From positions 3,451,610-3,515,609 of the forward strand of contig NC_066518.1 in the NCBI RefSeq assembly GCF_024679095.1: a stretch of DNA of 64,000 nucleotides, written 5' to 3'. This stretch comes from Eriocheir sinensis. Its lineage: Eukaryota > Arthropoda > Malacostraca > Decapoda > Varunidae. The translations under genes were made by a program, and so were the position numbers. The notes under the pieces are model-generated. The model did no database searches, was not told the DNA's origin, and worked only from the letters and a program-made list of their open reading frames with translations. This document shows, one piece after another, positions 32,607 to 51,944 of this stretch. How positions within the stretch are numbered: the first letter of the stretch is position 1; every line of letters starts with the position of its first letter.

Positions 32607-35123
32607 AGATACAAAATTAAAACATGTGTTCTAACATTGAGCAAACAACGCGGTGGACTCAACATCGATGCCCTAAAAATGTTCCTAAACCGTCGATAAA
32701 TCATCTCCAATCAGTATTCGTTCTGCCCGGGACGATTTGAATGACAAGGACGTATGCGCGAGAGGGGGGCGTGGCAGTTTCAGACCTCTGTGTCCATCAG
32801 AGGTAATTCTCCCTGCATTTACGGACTGAAAGTGGTTCTTTTAGTATTCTAGAGTTTAGTATACATCATCATACGTCTGGCAACAAGTACTTAGTCATGG
32901 TCGCTTGGTTATCCGGGAGTGTTCGGAGCGGCATAGATTGCGACGATTATATATTGGCCTTTTTGTGCCTATTCGGTCCTCCTGTTGGCATTACCTGCAT
33001 CAAGGGGAATAAAAAAAAAAGTCCCAAGACCACAATTAAACTACATTAAAAAAATAAAAATAAAACGAACACCACGTGGACCTTTCCCCACCCACGCGTA
33101 TACTTTCCCCCGCCCCTCCCTTGACCTCCGCTCCGCTGTGCTCCCGACCTCGACACCCATCTCGGCATCAGCACAGAAGCTGGACATCAGTGACAAAATG
33201 ATTATTTCCACTGAGACGTGAATTTGTGTTAGTGGAGAAAATTATTTATTTTAGAGTTAATTCTTCAGATCTCCTCTGTGTGTGTGTGGTGGCCAGATGC
33301 GGGTGGACATAAGGAGTTAGGGATGACAAGCTATTCAGGCCGAGTGTGAGACGTGTTTAGAAACAAGCACGTGGTGTACATCTCCTGAAGGTGGAAAGAA
33401 CAATACGAGGTGCATCGAAGTATGGTGGAGGCGGGACTCCATTGTGGAGATGCATCTGTGGCTTCGCACGACGCTAAACATTCCAATGTTGAGCCATACA
33501 TCATTATACAAATGCCTAAAGGATAAAGAGTAAGACATGCGAAAATGTATCATGTCGGGGAAGAAATAAGACGGATGCAACTACATGAATCTTTAAAAGG
33601 CCGTATCTCTGATTAATATATATCTAGACTCATTCAGATTTGTGGGGGACTAACAGGGTATATTATTTTTTTTTATTATTAAGGGCCGAGTGAATTGCTA
33701 TAAGAGATTTTTTTTTTTTTTAAAGGAGAAATTCGCCTCAAAACTCGATTTTGCGTGACGTCACGCACACGCGATGTAATGGCATGGCATTTTACAAATA
33801 TCTTTACGTTCGGCCTTAAAGATATCAAATGGCTATATACGGCCAATAAATAAAAATAAAAAATCGTTCTGTTAAGGCCGCTACGATTTTTAAAGCCTTA
33901 TTCAGTAGAATGATGTCATGACATCACAATGTATATCGTTCATTTTCACACAGTAAGTAGGCAACATAAATACCTATTCATCTGGAAAGCATTAGGTTTT
34001 AATTTCTAATGGTTATTTCTAATGAATTAAAAAAAAATTGCCAAATGTTACGTCCCCCCTCAACCCATTGACTCTACATTACTCAGCATCTTTTAACAAG
34101 ACCCAAACAACAAAAATCACAGGACTCAAGGCTGGACATTACAAAATGCTTAACCCATAATTTGCTATTATTTCTGAATGGACCAGTAGGAACTTGGTCC
34201 TTTAAAGCCACAAAAACTCAATTTCTCCAAATTTTCCGAACAACTATCCCTTATTTTTCAATAACACTAGCTATCCTCTTCAAAATTAAACATTTTCAAT
34301 CTATCCTTAACACAAGATATCATATCTTACATCTTGCTAAATCAGCTTCCTCGAGGTTAGGCATTTGTATTGTCTCTAATTTCACCCTCCCAGTTGATAA
34401 CCATGCATATAAGAGGGCCTTGTCAGCCCTTGTTTGGAGTCTGCAATTCATGTGTGGGGGCTTCACACACAGCCTTCTGGACTCGGTATAAAAGAATAAT
34501 AATACTCATGTATCATAAAATAATAAAATAATCAATATAATCATCAGCTCCCTTCCTCTCACTGAATCTCTTCTACAGCTTAAATATCCCTGCTATGTTG
34601 TGTCTTTCCATTTTCTCCTGATGTTTTAATGCCAACTGTTCTTCTGAACCTGCTAACTGCCTACCTCCACTGCTCCTGCCGCCTCACTGGAAAATACTTT
34701 CTACTCTAGTTAACCTCTATGCAGTCCAAATCCCTTATGTAGCATCTTCATTTTTCCATCCTTTTCACTGATAAACTCTGAAGCAGTCATCCTATGTCTA
34801 TATTTCCACTATCATATGACAAACTCTTTCAATAAGAGTGTAATGAGACACCTCAAACTGTTTTTTTTTTTTTTTTTTTTTTTTCCTTTTGGGGAGCATT
34901 AGTTCTCTGGACTTCTTTTCTGTTTGTTATTCTTGCCCTTGACTGCTTCTTATAGTGTAACAAAAGTGACACTGTCCATGAATGGGATGGGGAGCTTTAA
35001 TGCTGATTACTAATATTTCTTTTTCAGTCATACTAGGGAATGACCTAACATCCCCTCGAGAAAATATAGTCCAATGGCTCCTTCCGACCATATCCACAAA
35101 CAAGAAAACTTCCCACATTTCAG

Positions 35124-38369
<3,246 letters not shown>

Positions 38370-38502
38370 AGCAAGACATACAGCCAATTTTTTCACTCAT
38401 TCTTTCTGATGAAAGACTATTACAGGCACATCTAAGCAATGGGTTCACAAATGGCCTCCATTCAGAAGCTTCTGATACAGCAATGTTTGGTAAGAATTCC
38501 TT

Positions 38503-38508
38503 AATAAA
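38503..38508 (+). promoter_or_regulatory. candidate polyadenylation signal of the FERM gene
   Basis: AATAAA 134 bp past the stop codon. Other AATAAA motifs occur at about 38820 and 39909, so the choice is uncertain. Between 38510 and 40140 I see no further gene. Confidence 0.35.
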
Positions 38509-40139
38509 CCCAACTTCCCACCATAATTTTAAAAGGAAAGCCAGACACTGAGAAAGAAAATTCTTGATGGCAAATTTGTAAAAAAAAATGTGGGTTGCCT
38601 AAAATGAACAAATGTCAGGAATGCTGCACAATATATGTAACATCCTCAGCTATCTTCTTTGTGAGGCATACTCTTTAATTTATTATATCTCAATAAGATC
38701 ACTGTTGTGCCATTCATGTGAAGCCAATCACATGCAAGGGACTTGGCCCCTTGCATGGCTCCCTTCATTATCAGGGTATTCTGGAGGGCCCTCCCACTCC
38801 CTTCCTTAGTTTTTGTGATAAATAAAATACAGATCCAAAGATACATTTTGGCCCTTCCCTTCACTGGGGCCCTGCGGTAAATTTCAGCTTTTCCTCATTT
38901 CCCCTCATAGTTACACCTTCATCTCATTTTTTGACACTACACGAAGAATGTGCTTTAATATATTTTTCTAATCATGGCATTTATTATGTTAGGGAAAGTG
39001 TTTGTGCTCTATCACAAATTTATATCACATCCAAGAGGAACATTTACTTGGACACCCCATCTCAGTGTGTATGACAATGCTTTCATGCTCCTTAGACATT
39101 GTTTTTCAGGTAGGTCCCAGCACATGATGGTGAATCAGACTGTCTTAGACTTGGCACCCTTGCTATCTGGTGACTCAAGAATCAGTCTTATGGCTGATAC
39201 CTGTGTGCAGCTACATCAGCAGTTTATCTTCTCTGCTTCCCTCACACTTGTCATTTCTGTGCTGATGACACCCAGATTTATGTGAAGATTACAAATGTTA
39301 ATATGAAAAGAAAATTATATTTATTATATTTATTACTGGTATTCTCGACTAAATTGTTATGTATCTCTGGTCCAAGCAATTTCAGTTGAATAACGCTGTC
39401 AGTAGGTATATTCAACAATAGGAATAATTCAATTCTATTTGAGTAGTAGCAGCAAGTAGGTGCCTTCTAAACCCTTTGATAAAAAGGACAAATTAGAGAC
39501 AGGATGATAATTTGACATGTCTTAAATATCAGGTCCAGGTTTCTTGAGCAGAGGCCATAGCAAGGCCTGCTTTTCAGACTGCACAAATCTACCCTCTGAA
39601 AAGCATTTCTTCTATTTTCATAATAGATTCAGTTGTATGGTCATAGACTCTGAATAATTTAGAAACATTTCTGCAATCCAAAGGGTGAAAGGTTTATTAG
39701 TTTCTTATGTAGGGTAAGACGATGTCCACACCTACTAAACAGAATGATGAAAGAAAATAATTTAAGGGTGTTGTGGTTAGAGTATGTACTATTAAAATTA
39801 CTCATTGGGGGTAGGTTCATCCAACTCACGTCTTAGTAAGTTATAAAGTTGGAAGCCAACTTTGCATTGATGTACCTTACATGCTTGTGCATTCTCATAT
39901 TTTCTGCCAATAAACTGTTCAAAAACGAAGTTAACTTTCATTGATTACTGCCACATATATCAATTTTCCCTTGATAAAACATTTTCTTTTCATGGACCGA
40001 GCCTCTCCTAGCTATTATGTACTATGACAATGTCAAGTCTCTTTATTGGTGTACCCACTTCCATTTGGGTTTCCTGTATTCTCCCATAGGGGATTTGACT
40101 GTTGGGCTGAACAAAGGTGAATTATCATGTACTACAATC

Positions 40140-40480
40140 ATGAGGAGGCACTGGCTGACTGGTCAGCATGCAGGCACGGTGGTCTGGAGAAGCCTGGTTC
40201 AAGTCCCACCCAGCATTTCAAGGTGACAAATGACAATATACAGTCATTACCAAGTGGCCTAAGATTACCCACATGCTGTCCTGATGACCACCCATCAAAT
40301 CACTTTAACAAAACTCTCTAAAGAGGGTCAAGTGGAGCTTCGGGAGGGGGAGGGGGGGAGCAGGCAGCATGAGCCATGCAAGAATAGTGCCACTGTAAAA
40401 TACTTGCTTGCACCACTAATGGGATGGGACTGACCAACAGCCCCGATCATGAAAGTCTCCCAGCATTATAGGCCAAACAA
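40140..40480 (+). mobile_element. tRNA-derived SINE, second copy
   Basis: The head has CTGGTCAGCATGCAGG (A-box region) and CCTGGTTCAAGTCCC (B box). The body has CCAAGTGGCCTAAGATTACC and CACATGCTGTCCTGATGACC. The 3' part has CACTGTAAAATACTTGCTTG and GGGATGGGACTGACCA. Same family and orientation as 27470-27740, more diverged. Confidence 0.75.
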
Positions 40481-41511
40481 AAAAATAAATAAAAAATCAT
40501 CTCAACTCCCAGACAATGATGATCACACATCAATTTCATTGCTCTATTATGTACATCAACCAACTAATTTAAAAAAAATTATGAGACATATCAATATCAA
40601 TCCAACAGTGATGACCTAATTTACAAAACAAATTATGATCCATAGTTCCGGTCTAAATGGCCCCTTACCCAATGTTGGTTGCGAGGGGTGAGTATGGGCA
40701 AACACTAGAATAATACCCTAAAATGTAATCAGGGTATGATAGAATTGGCAGCTTCAGCTTCTCCTGTCTAGTTGTCTTTTCATATCCTGTTCCTCTTCCA
40801 GACTTAAATTTTCTTTTAATGTGTTTTATTTCATTTGTAGCTGATTCATTGCTCAATTTAAGCTCTATCAGTTTTCTCTTAGTCAGAAGGGCAGACAGGT
40901 ATTGCCATCTACTAAAATCTCTCCTGCTTCATCTCTTTTTTCCTTATTCTGAGTTGTAATCCATATAAAGGTGATGGACTAAATGTATTAATGGACACCA
41001 TGATGTTTCTTACTGGCAAACTTCTCTAATAAAAGGAACTTCCCTTCATCAAACATAACATCTCAGTGCCACAAAACACATGAGAAATTGATAGTCAAGA
41101 AGAACAAACTTCCTTCCATTCAGCTGGAGACGCACCTCACCAGCTGAATGGGTTAACTTTACAAGGGCTTTCCACATAGGGCGGGTTACTATACTTCTGC
41201 GGCTTTATTTGTACTGTGAAAGGAGGACTCTGCTCATCTTGTCATATGTTGGAAGATTCTCCATTGTCAGTCAACAGTTTATTTTAATACTTGCTCCGTC
41301 GGTTGGCACGTGAGGGCACGGCTATACACACTTTTCAACTCAACTCTTGGAACAACTATTTCTCCTAAAGATGCATTCCCAGATGTCACAACCTTGGCCA
41401 TCCCATCTGTTACATGACACAGGGTAAGTTATGATGGTAAATGTTCAGAGTTGCCCATCTCAAAATTTGATACACTGGCTATTCATATCAATCAATCACT
41501 CTGTGAACAAT

Positions 41512-41762
41512 TTAGGGGTGGGCAGGTACCGGTACCAGTACCGGTACTAACGGTACCAGCTAAACGGTACGGTACCAGTACCAGATTGCTCGGTACCGGT
41601 ACCAGTTGCTCGGATTTATTTATTGGATTTATTGATAATTCTTCATGTCCGATTTTTTTTTAGGTTGCTAATAAATATTGTTATTGTTATTAGACTATGA
41701 TCGAGTACATCCATAATAACTATACATGCTATTTTTTTTATCGAAAAAATAAATATTCACTT

Positions 41763-41838
<76 letters not shown>

Positions 41839-42141
41839 TTTACATAGATTTACATAGAAAATCAGACCACACAGACCCCATGGTCCAGACTAGGTGGTCT
41901 GTCCTTAAACCTAAGTGATTTTACATTAATCAGAAGGCTCCTAAACGTTGCATTTCTACTCTAGTTGATATTAAGTTGAAGGAGAGAGAGAGTTTTCTTT
42001 ACAGGAAAGTTATTTGGGAATTTCATCAGAAGTCATTAAGAAAAAAAAAACTTCGGGTACCGGTAACGGTACTAACGGTACTTGAATTTTCGGTACCGGT
42101 ACTACCGGTACTCAAATTAACGGTACTTACCCATCCCTACT
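41512..42141. mobile_element. hAT-like non-autonomous element with GGTACCGG subrepeats
   Basis: Left end TAGGGGTGGGCAGGTACCGG; right end in reverse complement TAGGGATGGGTAAGTACCG. TAGGGRTGGGY ends are hAT-like. Clusters of GGTACCGGTACC-type subrepeats lie inside both ends (about 41525-41610 and 42055-42125). The centre has a GA microsatellite (41769-41836). Flanks share GAACA, but an exact 8-bp duplication was not resolved. No transposase. Confidence 0.6.
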
Positions 42142-42278
42142 GAACATATACCGTTATGGTAAGTTATGATTTTAATTTTATGGATTAATTGTATTTGTTT
42201 GATGATCGAGGGAGTGGAAGCTGTTACTGCCGAGACATTATTTTCCACATAACAAAAGCTGGCTAACACTGTAGGCCA

Positions 42279-42466
42279 AAGTTGCCAGATTGTCGTACTC
42301 GGCCTCTTACATTTACCGACTTCCGATCCCAAAACAGTTTCCTAGTCCCCAATAACGAGCTTCATATATATTTATCGTTAAAATAGTTAATTCCTGATGT
42401 TTCTTGGCTATAGTTATGCGTCAGAAACCGGTAAATACTATCCTCTGAGTACGATAATGTGGCAAG
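42279..42466. mobile_element. MITE of the TGCCAGATTGTCGTACTC family, copy 2
   Basis: The left end is GTTGCCAGATTGTCGTACTC. The right end in reverse complement is CTTGCCACATTATCGTACTC. The interior matches copies at 10014 and 62752 (CGACTTCCGATCCCAAAACA, AATAACGAGCTTCAT, GTTAATTCCTGATGT). Confidence 0.75.
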
Positions 42467-43015
42467 GCAAAATCAAGTACCGCCCTCCTCCAGCTGGTCC
42501 TTGAAGGCGGGCAACCCACCGCCCGCCCCAGGACCTCCCCGCTAATAGAGATTGCTGACCGATAAATAACATACCTCCCATTCTTTCCTGTCTCTACCGG
42601 TGTTGGAGGCCGTGAACAAGAGGAGCACACTGGTAGAATAGCTGTCAGGTGTCTCCTCCCACTGGAACATGGCGCCCCCTCTCTCACAGAAACAAGTCTT
42701 CTCTGTTCACTACGCATGCGCACCCGGGAAACGTATTAATTTGCCTGGTTTTGTTCTAGTTTGTCCACTTGTGATCTTTTCTGATGGTTGATATTGCCGG
42801 CAAGAGAACAAAACCCCAGACCATCAGACCAGACAAGCAAGAACCGAGTGAACATCAACGTGGGGTAATTCTTTATAAAATGTCCTATTCGTTTGTTTTA
42901 AAGCCATCTCTTGATTTAAAGTGCTTCTCTGAGGTTTGTGTCTTATTTTGGAGATGAAAACAGGGAAAGCAAACGATAGCGGTGAGTGAAGCATAGAAAA
43001 GTAAGCAAGGTGAAG

Positions 43016-43170
43016 CAGCGTTACCAGATTGTCGTACTCTGCACTTCGGATTTTCCTGTTTCTGTTGACCCATAAATAATGCAAAAAACATCCTTAGTTA
43101 ACGGTTTCAAGAATAGCTTTGATTGAATATTGTTTTTTTTTTTTTTTTGGTTAGGTACGACAGTTTTGAG
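43016..43170. mobile_element. partial or diverged MITE of the same family
   Basis: GCGTTACCAGATTGTCGTAC marks the left end. A possible right end is GGTACGACAGTTTT near 43155. The interior does not follow the other copies closely. Confidence 0.4.
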
Positions 43171-44113
43171 TGTGTAATCGAGAAATACAATGGGCAGAGG
43201 ATGTAGGAATCAACACTCAACACTGTTTTATAATACTACATTTCATCACCACCTTTCATTCATCAAATTAACGGAAACTGACCATTTTATTACTCACTTA
43301 TGACAAATTCCTACAGTACAGATTACATACTTCATACAGTGGAAAAAAATCAATGTTCGTCATCTCATACGAGAAATGATTCGAACACGGGGTCACGACA
43401 CCTTCGCCAGGAAGGCGATTCTCCAGCAGCCTTCAGGAGCAGAGACAACCTTGTCATGTTGCATAACGTCAAGTGTTCGTGGGCTTTGACTACATGTACG
43501 ACTGGCCAAGATCGCTTGTACCTATTATTGCATAAGGTCAAAAGCTGCAGCATCACCATGGAGATCACTCCGTGATCATCACTACCGTGCAGTGTTGTCA
43601 ACAGAGTGTATGTAGACTCTAGAGTATAATTATATAACTTTTGGTTTCCAATGTCGAGGATTGGTGCACTGAATGTTATGTAACGGTAAATTTAGGGGGT
43701 CATATGCCCCCAGCTATGTCTGCGCGTGGCCTCGGTGGTCATTTCCGTCTCACTGGCCCTTGATCATGTGGTAATTGAGAACGTGATGGAGAGATAAACT
43801 TAGGGCGTAACAATATGGGGCCCGCCTCTCTGTATCATGGCTGATAGCAACACATTTACAATTAATTAAATAGTATTAATGGTTCGGTACGCAAGCCACT
43901 TCATAGTTTTCTACTACCTATTTTTAAGTTGGAATTTATTGATGATTCCTTTCATTAAGGTTATTTTCGGTAAGTAGTCCGTAGGGCAGGCGGGTGGTGC
44001 TGTTCAGGTTTACTATACATTGTAAATTAATGAATGGGTGGTTTCAGGGAAATCAAATTCCTTCCCGCGGGATGTGTATATAGAGAGGGCTACTATATCT
44101 ATTTATACTATAT

Positions 44114-45266
44114 CTAGATTTCAGTAAAACGTTCGACAAAGTCCCTCATCACCGGCTATTACTAAAATTACAGGCTCACGGCGTAGATGGGAAAGTCTTG
44201 AACTGGATCAGGGCGTGGCTTAGTGGTAGAAAGCAGAGAGTGCAAATCAATGGTAAACAAAAAAATCTGAATGGGGCAGTGTTACGAGTGGAGTCCCATA
44301 AGGGTCGGTGCTGGGTCCGCTGCTTTTTTATAATTTACATCTATGACTTGGAAACTGGAATTAGTAGTGATGGCAGTAAGTTCGCAGATGATACCGAGAT
44401 CGGTAGAGTAATCCAATCAGACCAGGACGCTATAGCGTTCTTCAATATGAGCTTGACAGACTTTATGATTGGGCGGGGAAGTGGCAGATGGAATTCAATG
44501 TCGGAAAGTGTAGTATTCTGAGTGTAGGTAGGAATAACCCCTCACATAATTACTCCTTAAATGGCACTCCTCTAAACAGGTCTGGCTGTGAGAGGGACTT
44601 AAGGAGTCTTAGTGAGCACTGACCTCCGTCCAAGGGCCCGATGCATTCAGGCTAAGAATCGTGCAAACAGGGTACTGGGTTTCATCTCAAGGAGCGTAAG
44701 CAATAGGAGCGCTGAGGTCATCCTCAAACTTTACTTAGCTCTAGTTAGACCTCACCTAGATTACACGGTCCAGTTCTGGTCACCCTACTATAGACTGGAT
44801 ATCAGTATGTTTGAATCTGTACAGGGAAGGATGACGAAAATGATTCAGGGTGTGATAAACTTGCCCTACGAGGATAGACTTAAGCATTTAAATCTACACT
44901 CTCTAGAAAGGCAAAGGTTGCGAGGAGACCTTATCGAGGTCTATAAATGGATGAAGGGCTTTAATAAAGGGGATGTCAATAGGGTTCTGGTAGTAAAAGA
45001 CCCAGGTAGGACACGTAGCAATGGTCTCAAGTTAGACGAATTCAGATTCAGCAAAGACATAGGCAAGAATTGGTTTACAAATAGAGTGGTGGATGAATGG
45101 AACAGGCTTGACAGTCATGTTGTGGGTGCCAATACCATAGATACATTCAAGAAGAGGTTGGATAAATTCATGGATAGTGAGGTAAGGTGGAGTTAGGATA
45201 ACAGGAGCGGCCTTGTATAGGCCAACCGGCCTCTTGCAGACTGCTTACGTTCTTATGTTCTTATGT
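44114..45266 (+). pseudogene. CR1/Jockey-like LINE, 5'-truncated, with intact 3' end
   Basis: Plus-strand RT blocks in order: LDFSKTFDKVPHHRLLLKL, VLNWIRAWLSGRKQRVQING, KFADDTEIG (the FADD catalytic box), ANRVLGFISRSVSNRSAEVI, LALVRPHLDYTVQFWSPYY, then a 194-aa open tail ending NTIDTFKKRLDKFMDSEVRW and a stop at 45196. One frameshift falls near 44521-44612 and a stop just before CERDL...STDLRP realigns. The 3' end is GGCCTCTTGCAGACTGCTTA then tandem TTCTTATG. Endonuclease and N-terminal parts are missing. Clade assignment is tentative. Confidence 0.8.
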
Positions 45267-45492
45267 AATAAGACAAACAGACAGAGATACAGAAAGATAG
45301 ACAGAAACAGGCAGAGGAACAGCTTCTAGTCACGAATTTATCTATTCGATAAGACAAACAGCCATAGCGAATAAACAAGTTCTTGACCAGAAGCTATGGC
45401 CTACGTGTGGCATACCAGTGGTGGTAGGCCTTACACAATAGATAGAAGTTGCAATAAAGCAAAATAATACCCAGTCACTTACTTTTGTTGCT

Positions 45493-45498
45493 TTATTA
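45493..45498 (-). promoter_or_regulatory. possible polyadenylation signal of the ZP gene
   Basis: AATAAA on the minus strand about 1.2 kb past the ZP stop codon. Nothing else supports it. The 3' region 45300-46710 otherwise shows no coding signal. Confidence 0.2.
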
Positions 45499-45652
45499 CA
45501 GATTTACAAATAAATATTACATTCAACTAATAAATATAATTATATATTTACAATAAATATTAAAAATACCCACAGGAAATATTTCAATTTCTGAAGTAAA
45601 CTCTGACAAGAGGCAAAACCTCCTGGGGTCCGGTGCAAGTTGGCCTCTTTTA

Positions 45653-45689
45653 CACACACACACACACACACACACATACACACACACAC
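45653..45689. repeat. (CA)n microsatellite
   Basis: CA run with one TA interruption, downstream of the ZP gene. Confidence 0.9.
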
Positions 45690-46712
45690 TAATGCTTGGT
45701 AAAGACTGACAGCCGCAGCCCGCGCCAGCACGGGAGGCCGTGCGTGCCTGCGCCCCTCAGGGCCGGCCATTCACACAACAAGCTCTCTTCTTGCCCTCCG
45801 AGGCTCAGTACCACAAGGTGTAAGGTACTCAGTCTTTGTTCAGCTCAAGGCACCTGAGAGCAGTAACATTAATTAAGAAGCCTTGAGCCGGACTCCCTTC
45901 GGGTCGCGGTGCCCTGGGGCCGTGGGGGGCGCGGCGCGCGGTGGGGGCTGCGTACGTCCTTGTCTTTATCGTACACGATCACCTAACGAAAGTGACTCCC
46001 CGCAGGTGCACGAGGAAGCACGTGTCTCACACTGCACATGTTGGTGACGAAGGTTGAGGATGTGCTGAGCTCAGAGTCCATGTGCAAAACGAAATGTAAA
46101 TAATACGGAATAAGTCCAGCTAATTCCGGTTAATAATAACAGCATTTTAACTTATATAAATAACGAACAAAAGTAGAGCAAAGTAAGACCCTATCACAAG
46201 CTCGAGCTGGTGGCCCCAAGTTGCTGAATCGACCTCGAGCATCTCGGTCGACTCCAGCTGCTGCTTCACCGGCGGAGGCAGCGTGGCTTTGGTAACTATT
46301 GATAAAGCTATAATGGCTTGAGTTACTGTATAACGGTTAGTAAGTACGCTGGCAATGGGGCAGGTTCATTACTACGGCGCAGATCTGCCGCAGAACGACA
46401 CTGTTTTACTCGAGCCATTGAGTGTCAGGGGCCATGCAAAAAAATAAACTTTGGAAATATACTTCTGGCAGAGAAATAAGGAATTAAAGAATGACCAATA
46501 AACAGACGAAAGTCAAAAGGCCATCACCACCCTGCCCAACTCACCGCCACGGCGCCTGAGAGGCAGCGGTGGCAGCGGTCCGGGCATCAGCTAGCGGCTG
46601 ACACATAAAGAACAGTTGGAAAAGGCGCGTGCAGAGGAGGCGCCTGCAATGAGGTGCTTGGGCGTCGGGGCGGCGTTATGGCACACTGCAGGGTTGTGAG
46701 TGGTCGTGTAGC

Positions 46713-50307
<3,595 letters not shown>

Positions 50308-50500
50308 CGCGAGGCAAACAGGAGGAGTCAAGGTGGGAGATGAGCTTCTAAAGTCTAAACCAACCGCTTAAAGGGTAGGAAGTCCGTGTGATGGAGAAAC
50401 GGCAGCAGCGACCTAGAGAGTTGCCAGCGAGGACGATACCGAAACTGTATAAGGAGGTGATGGGGGCCAGTGGGTCAGCAGGATCCCCCACTACTACAAT

Positions 50501-50501
<1 letters not shown>

Positions 50502-50570
<69 letters not shown>
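50502..50570. repeat. (TC)n microsatellite
   Basis: TC run of about 68 bp upstream of the ZP coding region. Confidence 0.9.
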
Positions 50571-50572
<2 letters not shown>

Positions 50573-51501
50573 CCTACATAACCCTCTCTCTTTGCCACAC
50601 AACCAGCTTCATGGCACTGACGTTAACGCCCAGACCATAGCAAAGTAAAACAACAGACCATGCAGATAAGCCCCCCAGCCTTCCCTCAGCGTCGCTACCT
50701 GCAAGCAAAACAAACAAACAAACAAAAAAAATGAATACATGAATAAACAAAATATGATGATTGCGTGAGGAGACAAGAAAAAATGCATCCTGACCCCCTT
50801 AGCGGCACTTTCCCCGCACTGGCTGGCCACGGCTTTTCAGCGGCGCATGGCTGCAGCTGTGGTGTTCGCCAGTCCCTGCAGTGCCTGGTGGGGCGGGCGG
50901 CAAGTATAAAGGGGAGTACTTCCTTCCTTTTTCTCTGTATTTTCGTTTTTTTTTCTTGTACCTCTTTCCTTTCCTTTGCCGATGACACTGAGACGAATTT
51001 TGGAAGAACCAGGCAATCCATGGCGAGAAAACGGCAACCGAGGCAAGAAGAGGAACCGATCAATTAGCTGTGGCGGAAACTCGGAGCAGCACGCCCGAGA
51101 TCACAAAGGTCTTTTCCACTAGACTACCGTTCATGCCCATACATACATATATACATACATACATTTAATTGTCTTCCTTCTTTTCGGGTTTACTTCTCCG
51201 TTTTCAGAACAAACAACAACGAAATAAAACTCTCCTCGTTGCGCTCACTGGGCCACGAGCAAACCCAATGAATAGCATCAAGCCGCTGTTATAAGGCCTT
51301 CCCCGGTCTCGTTCGTTTGGTATATTAGCATTCTCGGTGGCTCTTTGTGTCCGCCTTGCCCATTATAAGAGGAGGAGCTGCCGCCCATACGTCCTGCCCC
51401 ATCTTAAGGGTGGCCAATGAAGAGCCAGTGTTGGTGATGGGGCTTGACGGGGGATAAGTGCGGCGCGAGTAATCACGACACCTCACCTATAAATGACTGT
51501 G

Positions 51502-51503
<2 letters not shown>

Positions 51504-51566
<63 letters not shown>
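51504..51566. repeat. (AG)n microsatellite
   Basis: AG run of about 62 bp. Between 50570 and 51945 no exon of the ZP gene or any other gene could be supported. Confidence 0.9.
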
Positions 51567-51569
<3 letters not shown>

Positions 51570-51944
51570 GAGGAAGGAGAGAGGGAAGGAAGGGTATGGG
51601 CAGGATCAGGTAAGCAGAGAAACAAAGTAAACCCTAGTGTAAGGTGTAAGGAAGGGAGGACAAGGAAATTAGGAAGATATAAGGCAGACGGAAATATCAT
51701 TGATGTTACGGTTTTTGAAAGGGAAGGATAAACACTCATCTATCTCATGTACATTTCAGAGATCAGATAGGTATGCACGAGCCGGGCACCTGACAGACGC
51801 CGCGTTCAATGTCACGTCTTGCTTCGTCACCTCAGAGAACACCTCGGCGTTTAACGCTCCATCGATCAACCTGAACAAATATATATATATTAGCTTTCTT
51901 GTTTCGTGCCGATGTTATGGCCTCTAATTTCAGTTGTTTACTAT

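Noticed and set aside
34162..34491. 109-aa plus-strand open frame
   Set aside because: It starts at a non-ATG codon, has no recognisable domain, and is A/T-rich like its surroundings.
43375..43470. Possible tRNA-like sequence on the minus strand (TGTTCGAATC)
   Set aside because: A proper A box and matching acceptor and T stems could not be found.
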